A stretch of 64,000 nt of DNA from Oscillospiraceae bacterium (GCA_019424695.1 JAHYZA010000009.1:181618-245617), one strand, 5' to 3'; positions 44,166 through 56,200 are shown, numbered from the stretch's first letter. Notes: a model not told the origin generated them from the sequence alone. Made by a program: numbers and translations.

Positions 44166-44783
44166 ATGTCTGACTACAAGACCATCCGCGGGGTATCGAC
44201 CTTTGAATATGAAGAGAAGCGCAGCCGCTTTATTGCGACGGCAGCTTTTGCCGACACCGAGGAAAAAGCACTGACGATTCTGAATGGCGTCCGTGGGGCC
44301 AACCGGACAGCCCGACATAACGTATACGCCTATGTACTGCAGAATGGCCGTACGCGCTATTCCGATGACGGGGAACCGGCCAAGACGGCAGGCACGCCGG
44401 TGCTGGAAGCCATCGGCCACGCCGGACTTTCGGATGTGATCGTGGTGGTGACCCGATACTTTGGCGGTATTCTGCTGGGGACCGGCGGACTGGTGCGGGC
44501 TTATACGGCGGCGGCCTCCGGCGCCTTGCAGAAAGCGGAACTCGTCAGTATGCGTCTGGTGGTGGATTGCAGTCTGCGTGTTCCGTACACCTTGTTTGAG
44601 CAAGCCCAGCGGATGGTGGCGGCTTCGGGGGCAAAACTGCAGGACCCTGTGTTTGCGGATGCCGTGACGCTGCTGTGGCGGATGCCGGCGGGGGAGGAAA
44701 CGGCAATCTGCGCATCACTCTCGGAACTGACCCGCGGGGCGGCCCAGGTGCAGGTTTCTGCACCGGCTTATGCGCCATTTTGA
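44166..44783 (+). CDS. YigZ/IMPACT family protein
   Basis: 205-residue protein of the UPF0029/IMPACT family. The N-terminal IMPACT domain contains S-R-F-I-A, S-D-D-G-E-P-A-K-T-A-G-T-P and V-V-V-T-R-Y-F-G-G-I-L-L-G-T-G-G-L-V-R-A-Y, the family hallmarks; a C-terminal ferredoxin-like DUF1949 domain follows. The E. coli relative YigZ is of unsettled role (possible translation-linked factor). ATG 44166 follows AAGGAG at seven bases. A different-frame ATG at 44161 is not used. Confidence 0.9.
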   Translation: MSDYKTIRGVSTFEYEEKRSRFIATAAFADTEEKALTILNGVRGANRTARHNVYAYVLQNGRTRYSDDGEPAKTAGTPVLEAIGHAGLSDVIVVVTRYFGGILLGTGGLVRAYTAAASGALQKAELVSMRLVVDCSLRVPYTLFEQAQRMVAASGAKLQDPVFADAVTLLWRMPAGEETAICASLSELTRGAAQVQVSAPAYAPF

Positions 44784-44874
44784 AAAAAATATGAATTTTG
44801 CGGCAAAAATAAAGTCATTTGCCCGGTTTTATCGTATTTATTTATAGAGAGACCAACGAAAGGGGGCGGATTCT

Positions 44875-45876
44875 GTGACGATTCGAGAAGAAACTCAAGC
44901 GATTGAACGGCAGACGCTCAGCCGTTATGCAACTTTAAGCGAAAACAGCCGTGGCCGCCGCGTTCCGGAGGAGGAAGACCCGATCCGCCCATGCTTCCAG
45001 CGGGACAGGGACCGTATTTTGCATTGCAAAGCCTTCCGGCGTCTCAAGCAAAAGACTCAGGTGTTCCTGTCTCCCGAGGGGGACCATTATCGTACCCGTC
45101 TGACCCATACGCTGGAGGTCAGCCAGATTGCCCGGACGATTGCCCGGGCGCTGCGGCTCAATGAAGATCTGACCGAAGCCATCGCCCTGGGGCACGACCT
45201 GGGGCATACCCCCTTCGGGCATGCGGGGGAGCGGGCGCTCAACCGTTTGTGCCCCGATGGATTCACCCATTACCGGCAGAGTCTGCGGGTGGTGGATATG
45301 CTGGAAAAAGACGGCAAGGGTCTGAACCTGAGCTGGGAAGTCCGCAACGGCATCATCACCCATACCACCGGCACCTGGGCGCGCACGCCGGAAGGGTGTG
45401 TCGTGCGCCGGGCCGATCATATTGCCTTTCTCAATCATGATATTGAGGATGCGGTCGCCGCTGGGGTGCTGGACCCGCGCCAGATTCCGCCGGAAGCCAC
45501 TGCGGTTCTGGGCCATACCAAGTCCCAGCGCATCACGACGATGATTTCCGATCTGGTGGAACACAGTCAGAACGGGCGCATCAATTTTTCGCCCGAGGTG
45601 GACGCTGCGTATGCAGTGCTCAAAGATTTCATGTACTCCACAGTCTATGTGGACCGGGACGCCAAGCGGGAAGAAAAAAAGGTGGACAAGCTCATTGCGG
45701 AACTTTACGAACGGCTGTGTGAGGAACCGGACCGGATGCCGAATTTCTATCTGCAGATCGCTTACAACGAAGGTGTGGACCGTGCGGCTACCGATTACAT
45801 CAGCGGCATGAGCGATGAGTTCGCGACCCGCTTGTTTGTAGAGTGGTTTGTGCCGCAGAAGTGGCAGGTTTTGTGA
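44875..45876 (+). CDS. deoxyguanosinetriphosphate triphosphohydrolase-like protein
   Basis: 333-residue HD-domain phosphohydrolase of the Dgt family. R-T-R-L-T-H-T-L-E-V (H), the H-D pair in G-H-D-L-G-H-T-P-F-G-H, and a later Asp in F-L-N-H-D give the metal site. The shorter Dgt-like proteins of Firmicutes hydrolyse dNTPs with variable specificity. The gene begins with GTG 44875 after AAAGGGGGCG. It precedes dnaG-rpoD, an order shared with many Clostridia. Confidence 0.9.
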   Translation: MTIREETQAIERQTLSRYATLSENSRGRRVPEEEDPIRPCFQRDRDRILHCKAFRRLKQKTQVFLSPEGDHYRTRLTHTLEVSQIARTIARALRLNEDLTEAIALGHDLGHTPFGHAGERALNRLCPDGFTHYRQSLRVVDMLEKDGKGLNLSWEVRNGIITHTTGTWARTPEGCVVRRADHIAFLNHDIEDAVAAGVLDPRQIPPEATAVLGHTKSQRITTMISDLVEHSQNGRINFSPEVDAAYAVLKDFMYSTVYVDRDAKREEKKVDKLIAELYERLCEEPDRMPNFYLQIAYNEGVDRAATDYISGMSDEFATRLFVEWFVPQKWQVL

Positions 45877-45909
45877 TCGCTTTTCTTGCGTAAGGGAGGT
45901 GGAACGGAT

Positions 45910-47697
45910 TTGATCCCCCAGGAATACATACAGGAAGTGGTACGCCGCAACGACATTGAAGAGGTCATCGGCCAGTATGTGCAATTGCGCCGCCGCGGCA
46001 GAACGCTGAGCGGGCTGTGCCCGTTCCATAATGAAAAGACGCCTTCCTTTGTGGTGTACCCCGATACCCAGAGCTTTTACTGCTTTGGCTGCGGTGCAGC
46101 GGGCGATGTTATAAATTTCGTGCGCAAGTACAATAATCTCGGGTACGTGGAAAGCGTCAAACAGCTGGCGTCCCGTGTGGGGATGCCGCTGCCCGAGGAA
46201 GAGGACAAAGAAGCCAGAGCCCGGCAGCGGCTGCTGGAAATCAATCGTTGCGCAGCGCGCTATTTTTACGAGCAGCTGAATGCCAAAACGCCGGAAGCGG
46301 CTCAGGCGCGGCGTTACTGGAAGGAAAAGCGGGGCTTGTCCGATGGGGCCATCCGGCGGTTCGGACTGGGCTACGCACCGGAGGATTTCGGCGGGCTGCT
46401 GCATTATCTGAAGCGGCACGGTTTTGCCGAGGATGAACTAGAACATTCGGGTCTTATCAAGCGCAGCGCCAAGGGGAATCTGTATGATATCTTCCGCCAC
46501 CGTGTGATGGTGCCGATCATTGATGTGAGAGGTTCGATCATTGCATTCGGCGGCCGCGTGCTGGATGACTCCAAACCCAAGTATATCAACAGTCCCGAGA
46601 CGATGGTCTACCACAAATCCCGGACGTTGTTTGCCTTGAATATCGCCAAAAAATCCACCAGCAAGCGGTACATCCTGTGTGAAGGCTACATGGATGTGAT
46701 CTCCATGCACGAAGCAGGCTTCGACACGGCGGTTTGTGCCTGCGGCACGGCGTTGACGCCGGAACAGGTCAAGCTGCTCAGTGAATATGCCGACGAGGTG
46801 GTCTTAAGCTATGACTCCGATGAGGCAGGGCAGAAAGCCACCGAGCGCAGCTTGGGTCTTTTTGCCAACAGCCCGGTCAAAGTCAGCGTGCTCAGTTACC
46901 AGGGCGCCAAGGACCCGGATGAATTTATCAAGAAATACGGTCGGGAACGGTTTGATATGCTGCTTAACGGCACGGCCAACCCCACCGAGTTCCAGCTGAA
47001 AAAGGCCAAGGCCAAGTATGATCTGCGCAGCGATGACGGACGGCTGAATTACATCCGCGAGGCCATCGAAATTCTGACGGGCTACAGCGTCACTCCCACA
47101 GCCCGGGATGTGTATGCCGGGCGCCTGGCCGAAGAGACCGGCGTTTCCAAACAGGCCATTGTGTCCCAGATGCAGGGAGCTATCCGGGCGGCGGACCGAC
47201 GCAGCCATCGCAAGGAACAAAAGGAAATGGCCCAGAAAGGACTGGCCGCCGATATCCGGGTGCCCTACACCCAGGGGGGCGATTCGGTTTTAGGGGCAGC
47301 CAGCGCCAGCCGGCAGCTGGTGGCGGCCTTGCTGCAGGACCCGGACGAAATCGCTTACGTGCGCGGCAGGATGAATATGGAGTCGATCCTGTTGCCGGAA
47401 ATGCAGCAGGCGCTACAGGCGATCTACCGGTGTGCGGATGAAAAGCAGCCGGTCAATCTCACTTCACTGCAACAGATGCTGGATGAGAAGGCGTTCCAGC
47501 AGGTGGCACTTGCCCAGGCCCGGAACCATGACCAAAAGCTGGCCCGGCGGGACATTGATATGTACCTGGAACGACTGCAGAATGCCAAACCCATTAGCGA
47601 GAGGGTGGCAGGTACCAGCGACGACCAGTTTCTGAACTTTTTTGCCAATGTAAAAAAGGAAAAGGGTGTGCAGGACCCGCCGGAAAGCGACGGGTGA
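45910..47697 (+). CDS. dnaG: DNA primase
   Basis: 595-residue replication primase. The N-terminal CHC2 zinc-binding domain has ligands C37, H40, C58 and C61. The TOPRIM core has C-E-G-Y-M-D-V-I-S and Y-D-S-D-E-A-G. The C-terminal helical domain binds DnaB helicase. I use the TTG start at 45910 because it follows GGGAGGTGG by eight bases and gives the usual start M-I-P-Q-E-Y; an ATG-less extension to 45886 has no site. Followed by rpoD as in the classical macromolecular synthesis operon (rpsU is not adjacent here). Confidence 0.95.
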   Translation: MIPQEYIQEVVRRNDIEEVIGQYVQLRRRGRTLSGLCPFHNEKTPSFVVYPDTQSFYCFGCGAAGDVINFVRKYNNLGYVESVKQLASRVGMPLPEEEDKEARARQRLLEINRCAARYFYEQLNAKTPEAAQARRYWKEKRGLSDGAIRRFGLGYAPEDFGGLLHYLKRHGFAEDELEHSGLIKRSAKGNLYDIFRHRVMVPIIDVRGSIIAFGGRVLDDSKPKYINSPETMVYHKSRTLFALNIAKKSTSKRYILCEGYMDVISMHEAGFDTAVCACGTALTPEQVKLLSEYADEVVLSYDSDEAGQKATERSLGLFANSPVKVSVLSYQGAKDPDEFIKKYGRERFDMLLNGTANPTEFQLKKAKAKYDLRSDDGRLNYIREAIEILTGYSVTPTARDVYAGRLAEETGVSKQAIVSQMQGAIRAADRRSHRKEQKEMAQKGLAADIRVPYTQGGDSVLGAASASRQLVAALLQDPDEIAYVRGRMNMESILLPEMQQALQAIYRCADEKQPVNLTSLQQMLDEKAFQQVALAQARNHDQKLARRDIDMYLERLQNAKPISERVAGTSDDQFLNFFANVKKEKGVQDPPESDG

Positions 47698-47776
47698 CCG
47701 ATACGCAAACAAAAGCATTGTCCCCGCGCAAAGATGCGCAGTCTACCAATAGAAAACCAAAAGGAGAAACGTACTT

Positions 47777-48871
<1,095 letters not shown>

Positions 48872-48886
48872 TAGGATAAAAAATCG

Positions 48887-48925
48887 TAAAATCCCCGTCC
48901 GAATCTCCGGACGGGGATTTTCTGT
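48887..48925 (+). terminator. terminator after rpoD
   Basis: AAATCCCCGTCCG (48889-48901) pairs with CGGACGGGGATTT across a short loop, then TTCTG. Confidence 0.88.
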
Positions 48926-49136
48926 ACACGCAATCCGAAAAATGTCAAGGGGGAGCCCCCACAAAAAGACTGGCGACTGGTTGTGAAAAATGCCCAAAAG
49001 GGGTCTTTGGAACAGCCGCCGCGGATTTGTCAAGGCAGGCGAAATGGGGCAAAACCGTCAAAATGCCGAAAATAACGTACACGCGCCCGGGCGTATCAAT
49101 GCCGCAACAAAAGTTGTAAAAAAGCCCCGAAAAGCC

Positions 49137-49165
49137 TTGACAATAAGGGTTTTAGCCTGTATACT
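49137..49165 (+). promoter_or_regulatory. sigma-A promoter of rpoBC
   Basis: TTGACA at 49137-49142, 17-base spacer, TATACT at 49160-49165; start codon of rpoB 166 bases downstream. Confidence 0.88.
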
Positions 49166-49192
49166 AAATCAGTATCACAAAAATGGAATAGA

Positions 49193-49285
49193 GCGCCCTA
49201 AGGGGATTTTGCCAAAATGCGAAAACCCTAAAATTTGTGAAAAACGCCGAATATCGTTCCTTTCACAAAGGCCCCTTTGGGACGC
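49193..49285 (+). ncRNA. structured rpoB leader RNA (candidate)
   Basis: A long-range helix GCGCCCTAAGGGG (49193-49205) / CCCCTTTGGGACGC (49272-49285), with one bulge and one mismatch, encloses a small ATTTT-GCC-AAAAT hairpin (49206-49218). It also encloses a robust hairpin TTTGTGAAA-AACG (49234-49246) / CGTT-CC-TTTCACAAA (49255-49269). The closing helix is followed by TTTTG. A 9-base direct repeat ATGGAATAG flanks it at 49183-49191 and 49307-49315. Pairing was read by eye. Confidence 0.5.
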
Positions 49286-49330
49286 TTTTGCCAACTTTGT
49301 CAATCTATGGAATAGGAGTGGTCGCGTTTT

Positions 49331-52300
49331 ATGGTAAAGGTCAAGCCCGTACAAAACGGCAGAACGACCCGCATGAGTTTTTCCCGTATCAACGAAGTGA
49401 TTGATATGCCCAATCTCATCGAGATCCAGAAAAACTCTTACAACTGGTTCCTTCAGGAAGGTCTGCATGAGGTCTTCCATGACATTGCCGCGATTGAGGA
49501 CTACACCGGAAATCTGGTGCTGGAATTCGTCGATTACCGGCTGGACAAGAACCCCAAATACTCCATTAAAGAATGTAAGGAGCGGGACGCCACGTATGCG
49601 GCGCCCCTGTATGTCACGGCGCGGCTGTTCAACAAGCAGACCGGTGAAGTGAAGGAACAGGAAATCTTCATGGGCGACTTCCCGCTCATGACGGATTCCG
49701 GTACCTTTATCTCCAACGGTGCCGAGCGTGCCATCGTCAGCCAGTTGGTCCGTTCTCCCGGTGTGTTCTACGGTTCCAGCAAGGACCGTACCGGCAAGGA
49801 CCTGTTTACCGCCACGATGAACCCCAACCGCGGCGCCTGGCTGGAGTATGAGACCGATTCTCAGGATGTTTTCTACGTCCGTATTGATAAGAACCGCAAG
49901 CTGCCGGTCACCACGCTGATCCGCGCCCTGGGCCTGAGCACCGATGAGCAGATCCGCCAGTTCTTCGGCGATTCCGAACCCAAGATCAATGCCTCCCTGG
50001 AAAAGGACATCACCCATTCCACCGAGGAAGGTCTGCTGGAAGTCTACCGCAAGCTGCGCCCCGGCGAGCCCCCGACGGTGGAAAACTCCCGCAGCCATCT
50101 GAACTCGCTGTTCTTTGACCCGCGCCGTTACGACCTGGCTCGTTTCGGCCGCTATAAGATGAACAACAAGCTCGCGCTGGCCCGCCGCATTGCCGGTTAC
50201 AAGGCCGCCGAGGACATCATCGCCCCGCTGACCGGTGAGCTGCTGGTGGCGAAAGGGGAGAAGATCAACACCGCCAAGGCCAACGAGATCGATGCCGCCG
50301 GTGTGACCCGCGTGGTGGTCCTCGTCGAGCGCAAGGGCGAGGAGAGCATCCCGGTCATCGTGATCTCCAACGGCTGTGTGGACGCTCAGCCTTTCTTCAG
50401 CTTCGATGTGGATGCTGAGTGCGGCATCAACGAGCGCGCCAACTTTGCCGAGATCCGCAAGATCCTCGATGCCACTTCCGATCCGGAAGAGCAGAAGGAG
50501 CTGCTGCGCCAGAACCACGATGTGCTCATTAGCCGCACCGTCACGGTGGACGACATCTTCGCGTCCATCAACTACCTGATCGGCCTGGATCACGGCATCG
50601 GCGTTACCGACGAAATCGACCACCTGGGCAACCGTCGTGTGCGCAGCGTGGGTGAGTTGCTGCAGAACCAGTTCCGCATCGGCTTCTCCCGTATGGAGCG
50701 CGTCATCCGTGAGCGCATGACCCTGCAGAACCAGGAGAGCGGCGAGATCACTCCGCAGAGCCTGGTCAACATCCGCCCGGTTGTGGCCGCTATCAAAGAG
50801 TTCATCGGTTCCAGCCCGCTGTCTCAGTTCATGGACCAGAACAACCCTCTGGCCGAGCTGACCCACAAGCGCCGTCTGTCCGCCCTGGGCCCCGGTGGTC
50901 TGTCCCGTGACCGCGCAGGCTTTGAAGTCCGCGACGTTCACTACACCCACTATGGCCGTCTGTGCCCCATCGAGACCCCTGAAGGCCCCAACATCGGTCT
51001 GATCTCTTACCTGGCCACCTACGCCAAGATCAACAAGTACGGCTTTGTGGAAGCCCCGTACCGCCGTGTGGACAAGGCTACCGGCGTGGTCACCGATGAA
51101 GTTGTCTATATGACCGCTGACGTGGAGGATGAGTACATCGTCGCCCAGGCCAACGAACCCCTGGACGAGAACAACCACTTCGTCCGTGCCCGTGTTTCCG
51201 GTCGTCACCGCAACGACATCCAGGAATTTGAGGCCAGCCAGGTCGACTTCATGGATGTTTCCCCGCGAATGATGGTTTCTGTCGCTACGGCCTGCATCCC
51301 GTTCCTCGAGAACGACGACTGTAACCGTGCGCTGATGGGCTCCAACATGCAGCGGCAGGCCGTGCCTCTGATGGTCACCCAGCAGCCCATTGTGGCTACC
51401 GGTATGGAATACAAGGCCGCCACCGACTCCGGCGTCTGCATCCTGGCCGCCCATGACGGCACCGTGGAATATGTGGATGCCGAGAAGATCGTCGTGCGCT
51501 GCGCCGACGGCTCTGCCGACACCTATGAACTGATCAAGTTCATGCGTTCCAACCAGGGCAACTGCAACAACCAGCGTCCCATCGTCCAGGTGGGCGATGC
51601 CGTCAAGACCGGCGATGTGCTGGCCGACGGTCCCGCCACCAAGAACGGTGAAATCAGCCTGGGCAAGAATGCGCTGGTCGGCTTCATGACCTGGGAAGGT
51701 TACAACTACGAGGACGCCGTCCTGCTCAACGAGAAGCTGGTGCGTGAGGACGTCTACACCTCCATTCATATTGAAGAGTATGAGACCGAGGCCCGTGACA
51801 CCAAGCTGGGACCCGAGGAGATCACCCGCGACATCCCCAACGTCGGCGATGACGCCCTGAAAGATCTGGACGACCGCGGTATCATCCGCATCGGCGCCGA
51901 GGTCAAGACCGGCGATATCCTGGTGGGTAAGGTCACCCCCAAGGGCGAGACCGAGCTGACCGCCGAGGAGCGCCTGTTGCGTGCCATCTTCGGTGAGAAG
52001 GCCCGCGAAGTCCGTGACACCTCCCTGCGTGTACCCCATGGCGCCTACGGTATCGTGGTGGACATCAAGGTGTTCACCCCCGAGAACAGCGATGAGCTGC
52101 AGCCCGGCGTCCGTATGTGCGTGCGCTGCTACATCGCCCAGAAGCGTAAGATCAGCGTCGGCGATAAGATGGCCGGCCGTCACGGCAACAAGGGTGTTGT
52201 TTCCCGCATTCTGCCGCAGGAGGATATGCCTTTCCTGCCCGACGGCACGCCGCTGGATATCGTGCTGAACCCCCTGGGCGTTCCCTCCCGTATGAACATC

Positions 52301-53161
52301 GGTCAGGTGCTGGAAGTCAACCTGGGCTATGTGGCCAAGGCTCTGGGCTGGAAGGTACAGACCCCTGTCTTCGACGGCGCGCACGAATCCGATCTGCGTG
52401 ACTGCTTCGCCGAAGCCCGCGAAAAGTGGCACGGCGAGAATGCCCCCGAATATCCCACCAAGCTGGATCGCCTGATGGGTGAGAAGGGCCACATCATCGA
52501 CTTCTCCAAGATCGACCTGACCGATGACGGCAAGACCACCGTCTATGATGGCCGTACTGGCGAGCAGTTCCCCAACAAGGTCACCGTCGGTTATATGTAC
52601 TACCTCAAGCTGCATCACCTGGTCGACGATAAGATCCATGCCCGTTCCACCGGTCCGTACTCCATGGTCACCCAGCAGCCTCTGGGCGGCAAGGCACAGT
52701 TCGGCGGTCAGCGTTTCGGCGAGATGGAAGTCTGGGCGCTGGAAGCCTACGGTGCCGCTTACACCCTGCAGGAGATCCTGACCATCAAGTCCGACGACGT
52801 TGTGGGCCGTGTCAAGACCTACGAAGCCATCGTCAAGGGCGATCCCATCCCGCGTCCCGGTATCCCCGAGAGCTTCCGCGTTATGCTCAAAGAGCTGCAG
52901 AGCCTGGGTCTGGATATCGTTGTGCAGGATAAGGAAGGCAATCCTGTGGATATGCGTCAGGAATTTGACGACGATGACAGCAGCTTTGAAAGCAGCGATT
53001 ACGAAGTGGGCAACAATGTCCTGGTCGAGAGCGAGCTGCAGGATGACTACAGCGTGAAGGATGCCGACGAGGGCTTTGATGACGATCTGGATGAGGACAG
53101 CGAGCCCAGTGCCGATGACCTGGCCAAGATCGAAATGAACGATCCCTTCGATGATGAATAA
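49331..53161 (+). CDS. rpoB: DNA-directed RNA polymerase subunit beta
   Basis: 1276-residue beta subunit. The rifampicin region has the wild-type sequence (S-Q-F-M-D-Q-N-N-P-L-A-E-L-T-H-K-R-R-L-S-A), so the enzyme should be rifampicin sensitive. Further landmarks: G-R-L-C-P-I-E-T-P-E-G-P-N-I-G-L, G-D-K-M-A-G-R-H-G-N-K-G, and the C-terminal G-G-K-A-Q-F-G-G-Q-R-F-G-E-M-E. Residues 1211-1276 form an acidic tail: 29 of 66 residues are D or E. Acidic tails also occur in other Firmicute RpoB. ATG 49331 has GGAG at a rather long 12-base spacing. rpoC follows after 47 bases. Confidence 0.98.
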   Translation: MVKVKPVQNGRTTRMSFSRINEVIDMPNLIEIQKNSYNWFLQEGLHEVFHDIAAIEDYTGNLVLEFVDYRLDKNPKYSIKECKERDATYAAPLYVTARLFNKQTGEVKEQEIFMGDFPLMTDSGTFISNGAERAIVSQLVRSPGVFYGSSKDRTGKDLFTATMNPNRGAWLEYETDSQDVFYVRIDKNRKLPVTTLIRALGLSTDEQIRQFFGDSEPKINASLEKDITHSTEEGLLEVYRKLRPGEPPTVENSRSHLNSLFFDPRRYDLARFGRYKMNNKLALARRIAGYKAAEDIIAPLTGELLVAKGEKINTAKANEIDAAGVTRVVVLVERKGEESIPVIVISNGCVDAQPFFSFDVDAECGINERANFAEIRKILDATSDPEEQKELLRQNHDVLISRTVTVDDIFASINYLIGLDHGIGVTDEIDHLGNRRVRSVGELLQNQFRIGFSRMERVIRERMTLQNQESGEITPQSLVNIRPVVAAIKEFIGSSPLSQFMDQNNPLAELTHKRRLSALGPGGLSRDRAGFEVRDVHYTHYGRLCPIETPEGPNIGLISYLATYAKINKYGFVEAPYRRVDKATGVVTDEVVYMTADVEDEYIVAQANEPLDENNHFVRARVSGRHRNDIQEFEASQVDFMDVSPRMMVSVATACIPFLENDDCNRALMGSNMQRQAVPLMVTQQPIVATGMEYKAATDSGVCILAAHDGTVEYVDAEKIVVRCADGSADTYELIKFMRSNQGNCNNQRPIVQVGDAVKTGDVLADGPATKNGEISLGKNALVGFMTWEGYNYEDAVLLNEKLVREDVYTSIHIEEYETEARDTKLGPEEITRDIPNVGDDALKDLDDRGIIRIGAEVKTGDILVGKVTPKGETELTAEERLLRAIFGEKAREVRDTSLRVPHGAYGIVVDIKVFTPENSDELQPGVRMCVRCYIAQKRKISVGDKMAGRHGNKGVVSRILPQEDMPFLPDGTPLDIVLNPLGVPSRMNIGQVLEVNLGYVAKALGWKVQTPVFDGAHESDLRDCFAEAREKWHGENAPEYPTKLDRLMGEKGHIIDFSKIDLTDDGKTTVYDGRTGEQFPNKVTVGYMYYLKLHHLVDDKIHARSTGPYSMVTQQPLGGKAQFGGQRFGEMEVWALEAYGAAYTLQEILTIKSDDVVGRVKTYEAIVKGDPIPRPGIPESFRVMLKELQSLGLDIVVQDKEGNPVDMRQEFDDDDSSFESSDYEVGNNVLVESELQDDYSVKDADEGFDDDLDEDSEPSADDLAKIEMNDPFDDE

Positions 53162-53208
53162 TGTTTCGCTGTATCGTGTGTCATACTTGAATTGAGAGGG
53201 TTCGCTGA

Positions 53209-56200
53209 ATGGAAAATAAAGAATTCGCTTCGATTAAGATTGGCCTTGCCTCCCCGGACCAGATCCGCGCCTGGAGCTACGGCGAGGTCACCAAACCCGA
53301 AACCATCAACTACCGTACCCTGAAGCCGGAGCGCGACGGCCTGTACTGCGAGCGCATTTTTGGACCCACCAAGGACTGGGAATGCCACTGCGGTAAGTAC
53401 AAGCGCATCCGCTACAAGGGCAAGATCTGCGACAAGTGCGGCGTTGAAGTGACCCGCGCCAAGGTCCGCCGCGAGCGTATGGGCCACATCGAGCTGGCCG
53501 CGCCCGTGTCCCACATCTGGTATTTCAAGGGCATTCCTAGCCGCATCGGCCTGATGCTGGACATCAGCCCCCGCCAGCTGGACAAGGTCCTGTACTTCGC
53601 CAACTACATTGTTACCGATCCCGGTTTCACGCCGCTGGAGAAAAAGCAGCTGCTGACCGAGCGCGAGTACAAAGAGATGCGCGAAAAGTACGAAGATACG
53701 TTTGAAGCCGGCATGGGTGCTGAGGCTATCCAGAAACTGCTGGCCGAGATCGATCTGGAGAAGCTCTCTACCGAACTGCGTGAAGAGCTGGAAAAGTCCA
53801 ACGGTCAGAAGCGTGTGCGCCTGCTCAAGCGTCTGGAAGCTGTCGAGGCTTTCATCGAGAGCGAACAGCGCCCCGAGTGGATGATCATGACGGTGATCCC
53901 CGTGATTCCGCCGGATCTGCGCCCGCTGCTCCAGCTGGACGGCGGCCGGTTTGCCACCTCCGACCTGAACGATCTGTACCGCCGCGTCATCAACCGTAAC
54001 AACCGCCTGAAGCGCTTGCTGGAACTGGGTGCGCCGGACATCATCGTGCGCAACGAGAAGCGTATGCTGCAGGAGGCTGTGGACGCCCTGATCGATAATG
54101 GCCGTCGTGGCCGTCCGGTCACCGGCGCCAACAACCGCGCGCTGAAGAGCCTGTCCGATATGCTCAAGGGCAAGCAGGGCCGCTTCCGTCAGAACCTGCT
54201 GGGCAAGCGTGTTGACTACTCCGGCCGTTCCGTTATCGTTGTCGGCCCCGAACTGAAGATGTATCAGTGCGGTCTGCCCAAGGAAATGGCCCTCGAACTC
54301 TTCAAGCCCTTCGTTATGAAGGACCTGGTCGAGAAAGAAAAAGCCAACAACATCAAGTCCGCCCGCAAGATGGTCGAGCGTGCCCGTCCCGAGGTCTGGG
54401 ACTCTCTGGAAACCGTCATCAAGGGTCATCCGGTTCTGCTGAACCGTGCACCTACGCTGCACCGTCTGGGCATCCAGGCTTTCGAGCCGGTGCTGGTCGA
54501 GGGCCGCGCCATCAAGCTGCACCCGCTGGTCTGCACCCCCTTCAATGCCGACTTCGACGGCGACCAGATGGCTGTCCATCTGCCGCTGTCCAAGGAAGCC
54601 CAGCGCGAAGCCAAGATGCTGATGCTGGCTTCCGGCAACCTGCTGAAGCCCTCTGACGGTGAGCCTGTCACCGTGCCCACGCAGGATATGATCCTGGGCA
54701 GCTACTACCTGACTCTGGTCAACCCCGACGACAAGGGCCACGGCAAGATCTTCCGTGATGAGAACGAGGCCATGATGGCTTACTCCGAGGGTCTGATCAC
54801 CCTGCAGGCTCCCATCAAGGTGCGCCGCACCATGACCTTTGACGGCGTGGAAGAGAGCGCTCTGGTGGATACCACCATGGGCCAGATCATCTTCAACACC
54901 CCGATCCCCCAGGATCTGGGTTACGTCGACCGCACCGATCCGGAGCACAAGTTCGACTACGAGATGAACCCCCGTACCCTGAAGATCGCTTCGGGCGGCA
55001 AGTCCGACAAGCTGACCAAGAAGGGTCTGCCCGACATCATCAGCCGCTGCCTGACCAAGCATGGCACCAAGGCATGCGCCATCATGCTGGATGCCATCAA
55101 GGCGCAGGGCTACAAGTACTCCACACTGTCTGCCATCACCGTTGCCGTTCCCGATGCGATTATCCCCGAGGAAAAACCGGCGATTCTGGCCGCAGCCGAT
55201 AAGAAGATCGAGAAGGTCATGAAGAACTTCAACCGCGGTCTTATTTCGGACGAGGAACGTTACCGCAGCACCGTTGCCATCTGGCAGGAGGCGACCGAAC
55301 AGGTCTCCGACGCCCTGGGCAACAACCTGCGCACCAACCACCAGCGCAACCCCATCTATATGATGTCCGACTCTGGTGCCCGTGGTTCTATGGACCAGAT
55401 CAAGCAGCTGGCCGGCATGCGCGGCCTGCTCGCCAACACGGCCGGTAAGACGCTGGAAATGCCCATTCGCGCCAACTACCGCGAAGGTCTGAACATCCTG
55501 GAATACTTCATCTCTTCCCGAGGCGCTCGTAAAGGCTTGGCCGATACCGCACTTCGTACCGCCGACTCCGGTTACCTGACCCGTCGTCTGGTGGACGTTT
55601 CTCAGGAAGTCATCATCCGTGAGGAAGACTGCCACGCCACCGAAGGTATCTGGGTCCGCGAGATCAGTGAGGGCAACTCCGTTGTCGAATCCTTCAAGGA
55701 ACGTCTGAATGGCCGTTATGCGCTGCATGACGTCTACGATCCGAACACCGGCGAACTGCTGGTCAGCAAGGACAAGATGATGGATATGTTCGATGCCGAG
55801 AAGATCGCCAACGCCGGCATCACCGAACTGGAGATCCGTTCGGTCATGACCTGCCGTGCTCACGTAGGTGTCTGCGCTCGTTGCTACGGTTCCAACATGT
55901 CCAACGGCCAGTGCGTCAAGGTGGGCGAGAGCGTCGGTATCATCGCTGCCGAGTCCATCGGTGAACCTGGTACCCAGCTGACCATGCGTACCTTCCATAC
56001 CGGTGGTATTGCATCGGCCGAAGATATCACCCAGGGTCTTCCCCGTGTTGAAGAACTGTTCGAGAGCCGCCGCCCCAAGGCGATGGCCATCATGAGTGAG
56101 ATCGCGGGTACCGTCCACATCGACGACACCAAGAAGAGCCGCCATGCGGAGATCAACGGTTTCGACGACAACGGCGCTCCCGTCACCAAGAGCTACCTGA

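Larger units (their letters stand above)
48926..49330 (+). other. rpoD-rpoB intergenic region
   Basis: About 400 bases with no supported gene. The first half (48926-49130) shows nothing I can name, apart from A-rich tracts; the second half holds the rpoB promoter and a structured leader. The ribosomal protein genes rplJ and rplL, usual neighbours of rpoB, are absent. Confidence 0.7.

Noticed and set aside
49183..49315. MITE or insertion with 9-bp target-site duplication upstream of rpoB
   Set aside because: The direct repeats are not at the ends of the inverted repeat (about 20 bases of extra sequence on the 3' side) and the insert fits a leader RNA better.
49175..52639. 1154-codon minus-strand open frame across rpoB
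   Set aside because: Antisense shadow of rpoB; no ribosome site, no recognisable protein features.
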